Positions 1 to 6,152 of a DNA stretch of 6,929 bases are shown piece by piece. How positions within the stretch are numbered: position 1 is the stretch's first letter; the number at the start of each line of letters is the position of its first letter. The DNA lies in assembly GCA_012274175.1 (NCBI GenBank), contig JAAOZZ010000386.1, forward strand, positions 1-6,929, written 5' to 3'. The stretch is from Betaproteobacteria bacterium (GTDB taxonomy: Bacteria; Pseudomonadota; Gammaproteobacteria; Burkholderiales; Usitatibacteraceae). The position numbers were made by a program, and so were the translations under genes. Under the pieces are notes generated by a model, which worked only from the letters and a program-made list of their open reading frames with translations, did no database searches and was not told where the DNA came from.

Positions 1-1
1 G

Positions 2-190
2 GACGTGACCGATAACTTCAAGGTCGACCCTCGCGTGCCCGTGGCAGGCGTGCGTGTCGAGAACGCGCGGGCCTTCGACGGCGCGACCGTCGCGCGCGTC
101 AGCCTCGACCTGTCGCAGCCGGCCCGGCCGCGCGTCCGGAGCTCGCGAAACGTCATCTACATCGAGACGGACCGCCTCGATCGCGGAGGC
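2..190 (+). CDS. Fragment of an AMIN/secretin-type domain protein (3' part, probably joined to senA)
   Basis: The frame is open from the left window edge and uses G or C at nearly every third codon position, which marks it as real coding sequence rather than a shadow. The peptide has the alternating pattern of a small beta domain: around residues 14-35 VAGVRVENARAF then TVARVSLDLSQP, and around residues 46-53 RNVIYIETD. This resembles the AMIN domain found at the N-termini of PilQ-type secretins and of N-acetylmuramoyl-L-alanine amidases. The frame stays open to a stop at 311-313, but beyond about 190 the opposite strand clearly encodes SenA, so I end the fragment there. The family call is tentative. 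It has no functional link to the selenoneine genes and is probably a rearranged or misjoined piece. Confidence 0.4.
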
Positions 191-594
191 GTCATCAGCA
201 GCGCCTCGCCATGCATGTCCTCATGCAACGCCGCGAGCCGGAAAAAATACGTCGCTTCGGGCGTGGCGTGCGCGAGAGCATCCAGCGTGGCATCGAGCGT
301 GTCGCCCATGTAGCGCCCGATCGCCTGGGGGGACGGATAGGGCAGCGACCACCGGGTATCGTGGGGCACGGTGCCCGAATCGAACATGCGATCGGCGTGG
401 TCCAGCATCGGCGCGCGCGTGCCGTCGCGCCGCCCGCCCCGCAGGCACCAGAATTCCTGGAACCACGCGATGTGCGCGAGCTCCCACAGGGGAGGATTCA
501 CGATGGCGATGCAGGGGACCTCGAGGCGCGCCAGGTCCAGATGGGAATACAGCGCGAGCGTTCGCGCCCGGGCGTCGCGAAGGGCGTCTTCCAC
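157..594 (-). CDS. senA: Selenoneine synthase SenA, N-terminal part only (truncated)
   Basis: SenA is an EgtB-like non-heme iron enzyme that forms the C-Se bond between hercynine and a selenosugar on the way to selenoneine. The DinB-like N-terminal domain is recognisable: NPPLWELAHIAWFQEFW (about residues 33-49), PHDTRWSLP in the middle, and HEDMHGEALLMT (124-135). His41, His124 and His128 fit the three-His iron site of the EgtB family. The start is the GTG at 594-592, preceded by GGAGG (minus strand of 606-602) with a 7-base spacer; longer versions would run into senB. Family similarity stops after Thr135 (near base 190). Ten unrelated codons follow before a TAG at 159-157. Family members are roughly 400 residues, so the whole C-terminal FGE-sulfatase-like half is absent. 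The gene is divergent from senB, with 25 bases between start codons. As read it cannot be functional unless the break is an assembly error. Confidence 0.82.
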   Translation of the reverse strand: MEDALRDARARTLALYSHLDLARLEVPCIAIVNPPLWELAHIAWFQEFWCLRGGRRDGTRAPMLDHADRMFDSGTVPHDTRWSLPYPSPQAIGRYMGDTLDATLDALAHATPEATYFFRLAALHEDMHGEALLMTPPRSRRSVSM

Positions 595-601
595 CCGACC
601 G

Positions 602-606
602 CCTCC
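602..606 (-). promoter_or_regulatory. Ribosome binding site of senA
   Basis: On the minus strand the sequence reads GGAGG, then seven bases, then GTG (594-592). This strong Shine-Dalgarno sequence fixes the senA start and excludes the longer readings that begin inside senB. It lies next to the TATAAT that points the other way, so the 25-base gap carries signals for both genes. Confidence 0.7.
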
Positions 607-607
607 G

Positions 608-613
608 TATAAT
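608..613 (+). promoter_or_regulatory. Consensus -10 box of the senB promoter, positioned for a leaderless transcript
   Basis: A perfect TATAAT sits in an otherwise GC-rich stretch and ends six bases before the senB ATG (620). A sigma-70 start would fall at about 619-621, on the start codon itself. No Shine-Dalgarno sequence precedes the ATG, which agrees with leaderless translation. I see no good TTGACA-like -35 at 15-18 bases upstream, so the promoter may be weak or need an activator. Confidence 0.5.
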
Positions 614-619
614 CCGCCG

Positions 620-1585
620 ATGGGCTCCCTCGCCAAACCCGTGATTTGCATCGTCACGCCCGCAACGAGAAGCGCGAACAATGGCAACTGGCGAACCGCG
701 GCCCGTTGGGCCGCCATGTTGCATGATCGCTATCGGGTCATTGTACAGACGGCCTGGCAGGGTGAAAGCGCGGATGCGTTGATCGCGTTGCACGCGCGGC
801 GAAGCGCACCTTCCGTGGAGCAGTTCGCGGCCGCGGCGCGCGGCAGGCGCATCGCCGTGGTCCTCACCGGCACCGACCTGTACCGCGACCTGCCGGAAAG
901 CCGCGAGGCGATCGCCTCGCTCGATCGCGCCGACCGGCTGGTGGTGCTCCAGGAGGACGCCCTGCGGCTGCTCGAGCCCCGGTGGCGACGCAAATGCGCG
1001 GTGATATACCAATCGGCGGCACTGCTCGCGCCGCGCGCGAAGGCCGCGGGCCGGCTGGGCTGCGTCGTCGTGGGGCACTTGCGCGAGGAGAAGGATCCGG
1101 CCACGGTCTTCGATGCGATGGCGCAATTACCTAGGGAGCTCCCCATCACCCTCCGGCACATCGGCGCCGCACTCGATCCGAAGCTGGCCGAAGCCGCGCG
1201 CGCGCTGGCACTTCGCGATCCCCGCTACCGCTACTCGGGCGCCCTGCCCCACGGGCTCGCACGGGCAGCGATCCACGCCGCGCACGTGCTCGTCCATCCG
1301 TCGATCATGGAGGGCGGCGCCAACGTGGTGGTGGAAGCGATCACCGCCGGCACGCCCGTCGTGGCGAGCCGCATTTCCGGCAACGTGGGCCTGCTGGGAA
1401 TGGGCTACCCGGGCTATTTCGAGCCGCGGGATGCATCCGGCCTGGCCGCCCGGCTCGTACAAGCGCTGGAGTCGCGCCGCTATCTCGCGAGCCTGCGCGC
1501 GGCGTGCGCCCGGCGCCGGGCGAGCCTTCGCCCCGAGGCCGAGGCCCGCTCCGTGCGGGCCCTTGCCGCCGCCCTCCTGGCGTAA
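620..1585 (+). CDS. senB: Selenosugar synthase SenB (GT-B glycosyltransferase, TIGR04348 type)
   Basis: SenB uses selenophosphate and a UDP-sugar (UDP-GlcNAc or UDP-glucose in the characterised enzymes) to make a 1-selenosugar, the selenium donor for SenA. The 321-residue protein has the family's characteristic start, VTPATRSANNGNWRTA (residues 12-27), then ALHARRSAPS, then LTGTDLYRDL (from residue 82). In the C-terminal Rossmann domain, HPSIMEGGANVVVEA carries the E-x7-E pair (Glu231, Glu239) that binds the nucleotide sugar in GT4-type enzymes. It is followed by GTPVVASRISGN. The start is the ATG at 620, because family similarity begins a few residues later; there is no ribosome binding site and a TATAAT lies just upstream. 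It precedes senC by 49 bases and is divergent from senA. The protein is cytoplasmic, with no signal peptide or membrane segment. Confidence 0.92.
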   Translation: MGSLAKPVICIVTPATRSANNGNWRTAARWAAMLHDRYRVIVQTAWQGESADALIALHARRSAPSVEQFAAAARGRRIAVVLTGTDLYRDLPESREAIASLDRADRLVVLQEDALRLLEPRWRRKCAVIYQSAALLAPRAKAAGRLGCVVVGHLREEKDPATVFDAMAQLPRELPITLRHIGAALDPKLAEAARALALRDPRYRYSGALPHGLARAAIHAAHVLVHPSIMEGGANVVVEAITAGTPVVASRISGNVGLLGMGYPGYFEPRDASGLAARLVQALESRRYLASLRAACARRRASLRPEAEARSVRALAAALLA

Positions 1586-1594
1586 GGCCAGGGG
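1574..1594 (+). other. Stem-loop holding the senB stop codon in its loop
   Basis: CCTGGC (1576-1581) pairs with GCCAGG (1587-1592), and a G-U and a C-G pair can extend the stem to eight pairs. The five-base loop is GTAAG and contains bases of the senB TAA. Only two T residues follow, so it does not look like an intrinsic terminator. It could affect ribosome release, mRNA processing or partial attenuation between senB and senC. Confidence 0.35.
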
Positions 1595-1595
1595 T

Positions 1596-1601
1596 TAGAA
1601 T
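1596..1601 (+). promoter_or_regulatory. Possible -10 box upstream of senC
   Basis: TAGAAT differs from TATAAT at one position and lies 33 bases before the senC ATG, right after the senB stem-loop. No convincing -35 is visible, because the region that would hold it is the senB C-terminal coding sequence. It may give senC and egtB some transcription independent of senB. This is a weak call. Confidence 0.25.
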
Positions 1602-1634
1602 CACGACAGACTTGGACGAAAGGCGTATCGCGCA

Positions 1635-2678
1635 ATGGACATGCAGGTTCGGCTCACCCAGTTCAGCCACGGCGGCGGTTGCGGCTGCAAGATCGCCCCC
1701 GGCGTGCTCGAGAAAATCCTGGCCAAGGCAACGCCCTCGATCGTCCCCAGGGACCTGCTCGTGGGCATCGAGACCAGCGACGACGCGGCGGTGTACCGCC
1801 TGAACGACCGCCAGGCGATCGTCGCGACGACCGACTTCTTCATGCCCATCGTCGACGACCCGTTCGATTTCGGCGCCATCGCGGCGACCAACGCCATTTC
1901 CGACGTGTACGCGATGGGCGGGCAGCCGCTCTTCGCCCTGGCGCTGGTGGGCATGCCCGTGAACCAGATTCCGCTCGAGGTGATCCGCAAGATCCTCGAG
2001 GGCGGGGAATCGGTCTGCGCACGGGCGGGAATACCCATCGCCGGCGGCCACACCATCGATTCCGTGGAGCCCATCTACGGGCTCGTGGCGATCGGCCTCG
2101 TGGATCCCCGCAACCTCAAGCGCAACGCGGGCGCGCGCGCCGGGGACCAGTTGATCCTCGGCAAGCCGCTCGGCGTGGGCATCTACAGCGCTGCCCTCAA
2201 GAAGGACCGCCTCGATGCGGCCGGCTACAAGGCGATGATCGATGCCACGACGCGCCTCAACACGCCGGGCCCGCGCCTGGGCACGATGGACGCCGTGCAC
2301 GCGCTCACCGACGTCACCGGCTTCGGCCTGCTGGGCCATCTGCTGGAAATCGCGAAGGGCTCCGGAGTGCATGCCCGCTTGCGCTGGAACGACGTGCCGC
2401 TGCTGCCCCAGGCAATGGATTTCGCGCGCGAGGGAATCATCACCGGCGCGTCCGGTCGCAACTGGACCGGGTACGGCGGGGGCGTGAAGCTGGGCGTGGG
2501 CATCGGAGAGGCGCAAAGGGCGCTGCTCACCGACCCGCAGACGAGCGGCGGGCTGCTCGTGGCCTGCGCGCCCGGCGCGGTCGACGAAGTCCTCGCCGTC
2601 TTCCGGACCGAGGGATTCGATGGCGCCGCGGTGATCGGGGAATTCCTGGAAGGACCGCCCGACGTAGAAGTCGTCTGA
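1635..2678 (+). CDS. senC: Selenide, water dikinase (selenophosphate synthetase), SenC/SelD
   Basis: This enzyme makes selenophosphate from selenide and ATP. Here it most likely feeds SenB, and it is called SenC in selenoneine clusters. The 347-residue protein is close to full-length E. coli SelD and aligns by eye throughout. HGGGCGCKI gives the catalytic Cys16 and Lys19 (Cys17/Lys20 in E. coli). Other family motifs are SDDAAVY (48-54), TTDFFMPIVDDPFDFG, ATNAISDVYAMGG, AGGHTID, TDVTGFGLLGHL and DPQTSGGLL. The active-site position is a normal Cys codon, not a selenocysteine UGA. The ATG at 1635 has an AAAGG-like site about 11 bases upstream; Met3 is a possible alternative start. I see no selenocysteine genes in the window, so its dedication to selenoneine is inferred from the neighbours. 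It could equally serve as the cell's general SelD. Confidence 0.95.
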   Translation: MDMQVRLTQFSHGGGCGCKIAPGVLEKILAKATPSIVPRDLLVGIETSDDAAVYRLNDRQAIVATTDFFMPIVDDPFDFGAIAATNAISDVYAMGGQPLFALALVGMPVNQIPLEVIRKILEGGESVCARAGIPIAGGHTIDSVEPIYGLVAIGLVDPRNLKRNAGARAGDQLILGKPLGVGIYSAALKKDRLDAAGYKAMIDATTRLNTPGPRLGTMDAVHALTDVTGFGLLGHLLEIAKGSGVHARLRWNDVPLLPQAMDFAREGIITGASGRNWTGYGGGVKLGVGIGEAQRALLTDPQTSGGLLVACAPGAVDEVLAVFRTEGFDGAAVIGEFLEGPPDVEVV

Positions 2679-2705
2679 TGCGGCGCACGCCGCGGGAGGA
2701 TCGGC

Positions 2706-4013
2706 ATGAAGGAGCGCAACCGGCAGAAATCGGCGCGGATCGCGGCAAGCGCCGGGGTGGCAAGGTCGCTGTCCGCGATCGGCAGGCGCTTCGTCTCCGT
2801 GCGCGCCGTGTCGCGCGCCCTCGCCGCTCCGCTTTCCGCGGAAGATTGCGCGCTGCAGTCGATGTCCGACGCGAGTCCCGTGAAATGGCATCTCGCGCAC
2901 ACCACGTGGTTCTTCGAAACTTTCGTGCTCGCGGCACGCTTCCCGGAATACGCGCCTTTCCACCCGGCGTTTCGCATGCTCTTCAACTCGTACTACAACG
3001 CGGTGGGAGAACGCCACCCGCGGCCGCGGCGCGGAATGCTGTCGCGTCCCTCGCTCGAGGACATCGTCTCCTACCGTGACCATGTCGACCGGCAAATGGC
3101 GCAGCTCCTGGACGGTGCGGGCCTGGACGAGCCCACGGCGCGCATCGTCGAGCTGGGCATCCAGCACGAGCAGCAGCACCAGGAGCTGATCCTCACCGAC
3201 GTGAAGCACCTGCTTTCGCTCAACCCGCTCAAGCCCGCCTACCAGAAACATTGGCCCCTCACGCAGGTGCGCTCCCGGAACGCCTCGTGGATCCCGGTGC
3301 CCGGCGGTCGCCATGACATCGGGCACGGGGGGCCCGGGTTCTGCTTCGACAACGAGACGCCGCGGCACTCGGTGTGGCTCCAGGATTTCGAGATCGCCTC
3401 CCATCCCGTGAACCATGGCGATTTCCTGGCCTTCATCGACGACGGCGGATATCGCCGCCCCGAATTGTGGCTTTCCGCGGGATGGGACGCCGTGTGCGCG
3501 GGAGGCTGGCAGGCCCCGCTCTACTGGGAGCGCATTGCGGGCGAATGGCACACCTTCACGCTCCACGGCATGGCACCCGTGGAGGACCACACGCCCATCT
3601 GCCACGTGAGCTTCTTCGAGGCGGAGGCCTTCGCGCGCTGGGCCGGCGCAAGGCTGCCCACGGAAGCGGAATGGGAGATCGCGGCGTCGAAAGCGCCGGC
3701 CCTCGGCAACTTCGTCGAAAGCGGGGCGCTGCATCCGCTGGCGCTGCGCGATGCGCCCACGCCGCAGGCGCCCGCGCAGGCCTTCGGCGACGTGTGGGAA
3801 TGGACCCGCAGCGACTACGCGCCCTACCCCGGCTTCCGCCCGGCCGAAGGTGCGGTGGGTGAATACAACGGCAAGTTCATGTCCAACCAGTACGTGCTTC
3901 GCGGCGGCTCGTGCGCGACTCCCGCCTCCCACATCCGCGCGAGCTACCGCAACTTCTTTCCCGCCGACGCGCGCTGGCAATTCAGCGGGCTGCGCCTCAC
4001 CCGCGACGCGTGA
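2706..4013 (+). CDS. egtB: Ergothioneine biosynthesis protein EgtB (hercynine sulfoxide synthase)
   Basis: EgtB is a non-heme iron enzyme that couples hercynine to a thiol (cysteine or gamma-glutamylcysteine) with O2, the committed sulfur step of ergothioneine synthesis. The 435-residue protein has a DinB-like N-terminal domain with KWHLAHTTWFFETF (60-73) and HEQQHQE (154-160). His65, His154 and His158 are the likely iron ligands. The C-terminal FGE-sulfatase fold shows HVSFFEAEAFARWAGARLP, then GDVWEW, NGKFMSNQYVLRGGS and YRNFFPADARWQFSGLRL. The paired Tyr96-Tyr97 in NSYYNAVGERHPRPRRG resembles the type II EgtB active site described for Chloracidobacterium, from memory. ATG 2706 follows GGAGG (2695-2699) with a good spacer. 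The first 25 or so residues, rich in Arg and Ala, precede recognisable similarity. It lies 27 bases after senC, and its TGA overlaps the next ATG. No egtC or egtE is visible. Confidence 0.93.
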   Translation: MKERNRQKSARIAASAGVARSLSAIGRRFVSVRAVSRALAAPLSAEDCALQSMSDASPVKWHLAHTTWFFETFVLAARFPEYAPFHPAFRMLFNSYYNAVGERHPRPRRGMLSRPSLEDIVSYRDHVDRQMAQLLDGAGLDEPTARIVELGIQHEQQHQELILTDVKHLLSLNPLKPAYQKHWPLTQVRSRNASWIPVPGGRHDIGHGGPGFCFDNETPRHSVWLQDFEIASHPVNHGDFLAFIDDGGYRRPELWLSAGWDAVCAGGWQAPLYWERIAGEWHTFTLHGMAPVEDHTPICHVSFFEAEAFARWAGARLPTEAEWEIAASKAPALGNFVESGALHPLALRDAPTPQAPAQAFGDVWEWTRSDYAPYPGFRPAEGAVGEYNGKFMSNQYVLRGGSCATPASHIRASYRNFFPADARWQFSGLRLTRDA

Positions 4014-4639
4014 TGGGAAACGCGGACCTCGAGCGCTCCATCTCCCACTATCGCGAGCTCGCGCCCCGGTACGACCATTTCACGCGGCGCATCGACAAGG
4101 TCCGCGAGCGGGCCATCGCGGCGCTTGGGCTCAGCGCGGGCGAATCGGTGCTCGACGCCGGATGCGGCACCGGGTGGTGCCTGCCGCGCCTCGCACGCCA
4201 CGTGGGAGCGCAAGGCCGCGTGATCGGCTTCGATCCGTCTCCGGAAATGCTGGCCGTCGCCCGGGGCCGCGTCCCCGACGCTTCCCGGCCGGACGTGCAC
4301 CTCATCGAAGGAGCGGCCGAGACGGTCGTGTTGCCCCAGCCCGTCGACGCGATCCTCTTCAGCTACACCCACGACCTCATCCGCTCGCGAAAGGCGCTCG
4401 CCAACGTGCTGCGCCAGGCGCGCCCCGGCGCGCGCGTCGCGGCCACGAGCACCAAGCTCTACGGCCGCTGGCTCTTCCCCGCCAATTGGTACCTGCTCCT
4501 CACGCACCGCGCCTACGTCACCAACTTCGACGGTTTCGAAGCACCCTGGTCGCTGCTGGCGGAGCACCTCGACGAATTCCGGGTGGAAACGGGGCCCTTC
4601 ACCCAGCACTACGTGGCGACGGGACGGGTGCGCGGCTAG
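4013..4639 (+). CDS. Class I SAM-dependent methyltransferase, substrate unknown
   Basis: This 208-residue protein is a small, soluble class I methyltransferase. The SAM-binding motif I is VLDAGCGTG (46-54). The acidic motif II residue is Asp74 in GRVIGFDPSPEML (68-80). HLIEGAAE and the later DAILFSYTHDLI fit the adenine-binding and post-motif positions. The C-terminal part (FPANWYLLLTHRAYVTNF and what follows) is aromatic-rich and may form the substrate pocket. Its ATG overlaps the egtB stop in TGATG, so the two are probably translationally coupled. Neither the ergothioneine nor the selenoneine pathway has a known step for it, since EgtD alone makes hercynine. A methylation of ergothioneine, selenoneine or a by-product is conceivable, but so is an unrelated UbiE-like or lipid methyltransferase role. 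Its stop overlaps the egtD stop on the other strand. Confidence 0.85.
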   Translation: MGNADLERSISHYRELAPRYDHFTRRIDKVRERAIAALGLSAGESVLDAGCGTGWCLPRLARHVGAQGRVIGFDPSPEMLAVARGRVPDASRPDVHLIEGAAETVVLPQPVDAILFSYTHDLIRSRKALANVLRQARPGARVAATSTKLYGRWLFPANWYLLLTHRAYVTNFDGFEAPWSLLAEHLDEFRVETGPFTQHYVATGRVRG

Positions 4640-5607
4640 GCCGCGACGAACACCGAGTAGCCGTCGCCCGGGCTCGACCAGCAGCGGATGGAAGCGAATC
4701 CCGCCGCGCGCAGCATCGACTCGAACTCGCCGGGCGCGTACTTGTAGGAATTCTCCGTGTGGATGCGCTCGCCGCGCGCGAACCTGCGCGGACGATCTCC
4801 CAACATCACCACCTGATCGCGATTCGATTCGAGGTGCATCTCGATGCGGCCCTCGGTTTCGTTGTAGAAGCCGCGGTGCCCGTAGCCCCCGAGGTCGAAA
4901 TCGAACCCGAAGCGCCGGTTGAGGTGCGCGAGGACGTTGCGGTTGAACGCCGCGGTCACGCCCAGCCCATCGTCGTACGCCGCGTCGAGCAGCGCGCGAT
5001 CCTTCTTTCCGTCCACGCCGATCAGCAGTCCGCTGCCGGTGCGGCCCGCGCAATGGGCGTGGATCGAGCGCAGGAAGGCGAGCGCCTCGGCGGGCGCGAA
5101 GTTGCCGATGCTCGATCCGGGGTAGAAGAACGTGGCCGGGCGTGCGTCGAGGACCCCATCGAGCCGCAGCCCGCGCGCGAAATCCGCCACCACGCCCACC
5201 ATTTCCACCTCGGGGAAATCCGGCGACATGCGCGCGAGCGCGCGCTCGATCTCGTGCGCCGCGATATCCACCGCCAGGTAGCGCGCCGGGCGCAGGAACG
5301 GCATCCAGGCCTGCGCCTTGCGGCAATCGCCCGCGCCCAGGTCCACCAGCTGCCGCTCGCGTCCGGCCGCCTGCGCGATCTCGTCACGATGCTCGCGGAA
5401 GATCGCCTCCTCGGTGCGGGTCGGGTAGTACTCCGGCAGCAGGCAGATGGCCGCGTACAGCGCGCAGCCCAGCTAGTCGTAGAAGTATTTCGGCGCAACA
5501 CTCGCCGCGGGATCGGCGAGCCGTTCCACCACCTCCGCACGCTCGTCCGCCTGCGGGGCATCGTGCAGCTCCACGATGCGGCAGTGGATTGCCTTAGTGT
5601 CCGGCAC
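4636..5607 (-). pseudogene. egtD: Histidine N-alpha-trimethyltransferase EgtD, interrupted by an in-frame TAG
   Basis: EgtD methylates histidine three times with SAM to give hercynine, the shared precursor of ergothioneine and selenoneine. Reading through one TAG gives about 323 codons, the normal family length of about 320. Motifs run in one frame: PKYFYD (39-44), the TAG at codon 45, then LGCALYAAICLLPEYYPTRTE (46-66), VDLGAGD (88-94), PGSSIGN (163-169), AAYDDGLGVTAAFNRN and TENSYKY (284-290). Asn169, Glu285 and Ser287 match the histidine-binding Asn166, Glu282 and Ser284 of the mycobacterial enzyme. The start is GTG 5607 with GAGG six bases upstream, overlapping tlpA by 14 bases; GTG 5574 is a weaker alternative. 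Without suppression the product stops after 44 residues. A restart at GTG 5346 would lose the substrate-binding N-terminus. The rest looks conserved, so the lesion is recent, is a sequencing error, or is read through. Confidence 0.88.
5473..5475 (-). other. In-frame amber codon within egtD
   Basis: The codons read GAC TAG CTG GGC on the minus strand, between PKYFYD and LGCALY. The flanks are in the same frame and both match EgtD, so this is a point change and not a frameshift. Family members carry a variable residue here. A Glu, Gln or Lys codon (GAG, CAG or AAG) would become TAG by one substitution. Confidence 0.85.
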
Positions 5608-6127
5608 CGGGAACCTCGGCGATGAGCTTCTCCACGTCCCGCACGGAATCCGCCCCGCTCCAGTCCCGCTCCCCGAATACCCAGTACCGGACCTGCCCGC
5701 GTGCGTCCACCAGGAACGTGATCGGAAGCCCCTTCGCGCTCCAGTCGCCGGCCGCATCCTTGTCGGGGTCGAGCAGCACCGGCAGCGTGAGGCCTTCCTT
5801 GCGCACGAACTCGGAGACCTTGGCGGACGACTCGCCGTAGTTCACCGCGAGGATCTCGAAGGGCTTGCCCCGCAGCTTCGCGCGCAGGCGCTCGAAGGAG
5901 GGCATCTCCTCGCGGCAGGGGTCGCACCACGTCGCCCAGAAATTCACCAGCACGACGCGGCCGCGGAAGTCCTTGAGGTCGATCGTGCGTCCCGCAAGGT
6001 CGGCGCGAACCAACGGCGGGGTGCCCTTGCCGGCCCACGGTTGCAGCTGCGGCTCGGCGCACGCCGCGGTGGCTGCCATGGCGACCGCGGCCACGGCGAG
6101 TCGCCACCGGCTGGCTACCGAAACCAT
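5594..6127 (-). CDS. Exported TlpA-like thioredoxin-fold redox protein
   Basis: This 177-residue protein belongs to the TlpA/ResA/AhpC-TSA-like family of periplasmic thiol-disulfide oxidoreductases. Residues 1-24 form a signal peptide: Arg7 and Arg9, then an Ala/Val-rich hydrophobic core, then ACA before EPQ, which suits signal peptidase I. Cys23 could suggest a lipoprotein, but Thr at -3 makes a poor lipobox. The thioredoxin core follows: VVLVNFWATWCDPCREEMPSF (58-78) with the redox pair Cys68-Cys71, then ILAVNYGES, and cis-Pro135 in GLPITFLVDARG. The ATG at 6127 is 25 bases after the transglutaminase stop and has no clear ribosome binding site. Its end overlaps the chosen egtD start by 14 bases, so the three genes look like one operon. 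A reductive role for thiols in the envelope is likely; the substrate is unknown. Confidence 0.85.
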   Translation of the reverse strand: MVSVASRWRLAVAAVAMAATAACAEPQLQPWAGKGTPPLVRADLAGRTIDLKDFRGRVVLVNFWATWCDPCREEMPSFERLRAKLRGKPFEILAVNYGESSAKVSEFVRKEGLTLPVLLDPDKDAAGDWSAKGLPITFLVDARGQVRYWVFGERDWSGADSVRDVEKLIAEVPGAGH

Positions 6128-6152
6128 CGCGCGCCGCCGCCCGCGCCCGGCC

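Noticed and set aside
1574..1601. Rho-independent terminator after senB
   Set aside because: The stem is followed by only two T residues, and senC follows closely on the same strand.
1683..1685. Possible selenocysteine at the SelD active site
   Set aside because: Some SelD proteins have Sec at this place, but the codon here is an ordinary cysteine (TGC/TGT type) with an intact reading frame.
1341..3980. Very long minus-strand open frame across senB, senC and egtB
   Set aside because: It lies opposite three well-recognised genes, its peptide is low-complexity Arg/Gly/Ala/His with no family motif, and long antisense frames are common in GC-rich DNA.
5473..5475. Recoded selenocysteine in EgtD, prompted by the nearby selD
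   Set aside because: The codon is TAG, not TGA, the position is not a conserved cysteine, and I see no reason for a selenocysteine insertion element there.
3751..5625. Long plus-strand open frame across the egtB end, methyltransferase and egtD
   Set aside because: It is out of frame with egtB and the methyltransferase and antisense to egtD; the peptide is Arg/Pro-rich and resembles no protein I know.
6059..6061. Lipoprotein attachment at Cys23 of the TlpA-like protein
   Set aside because: The -3 residue is Thr rather than Leu, Val or Ile, and a signal peptidase I site (ACA before EPQ) fits better.
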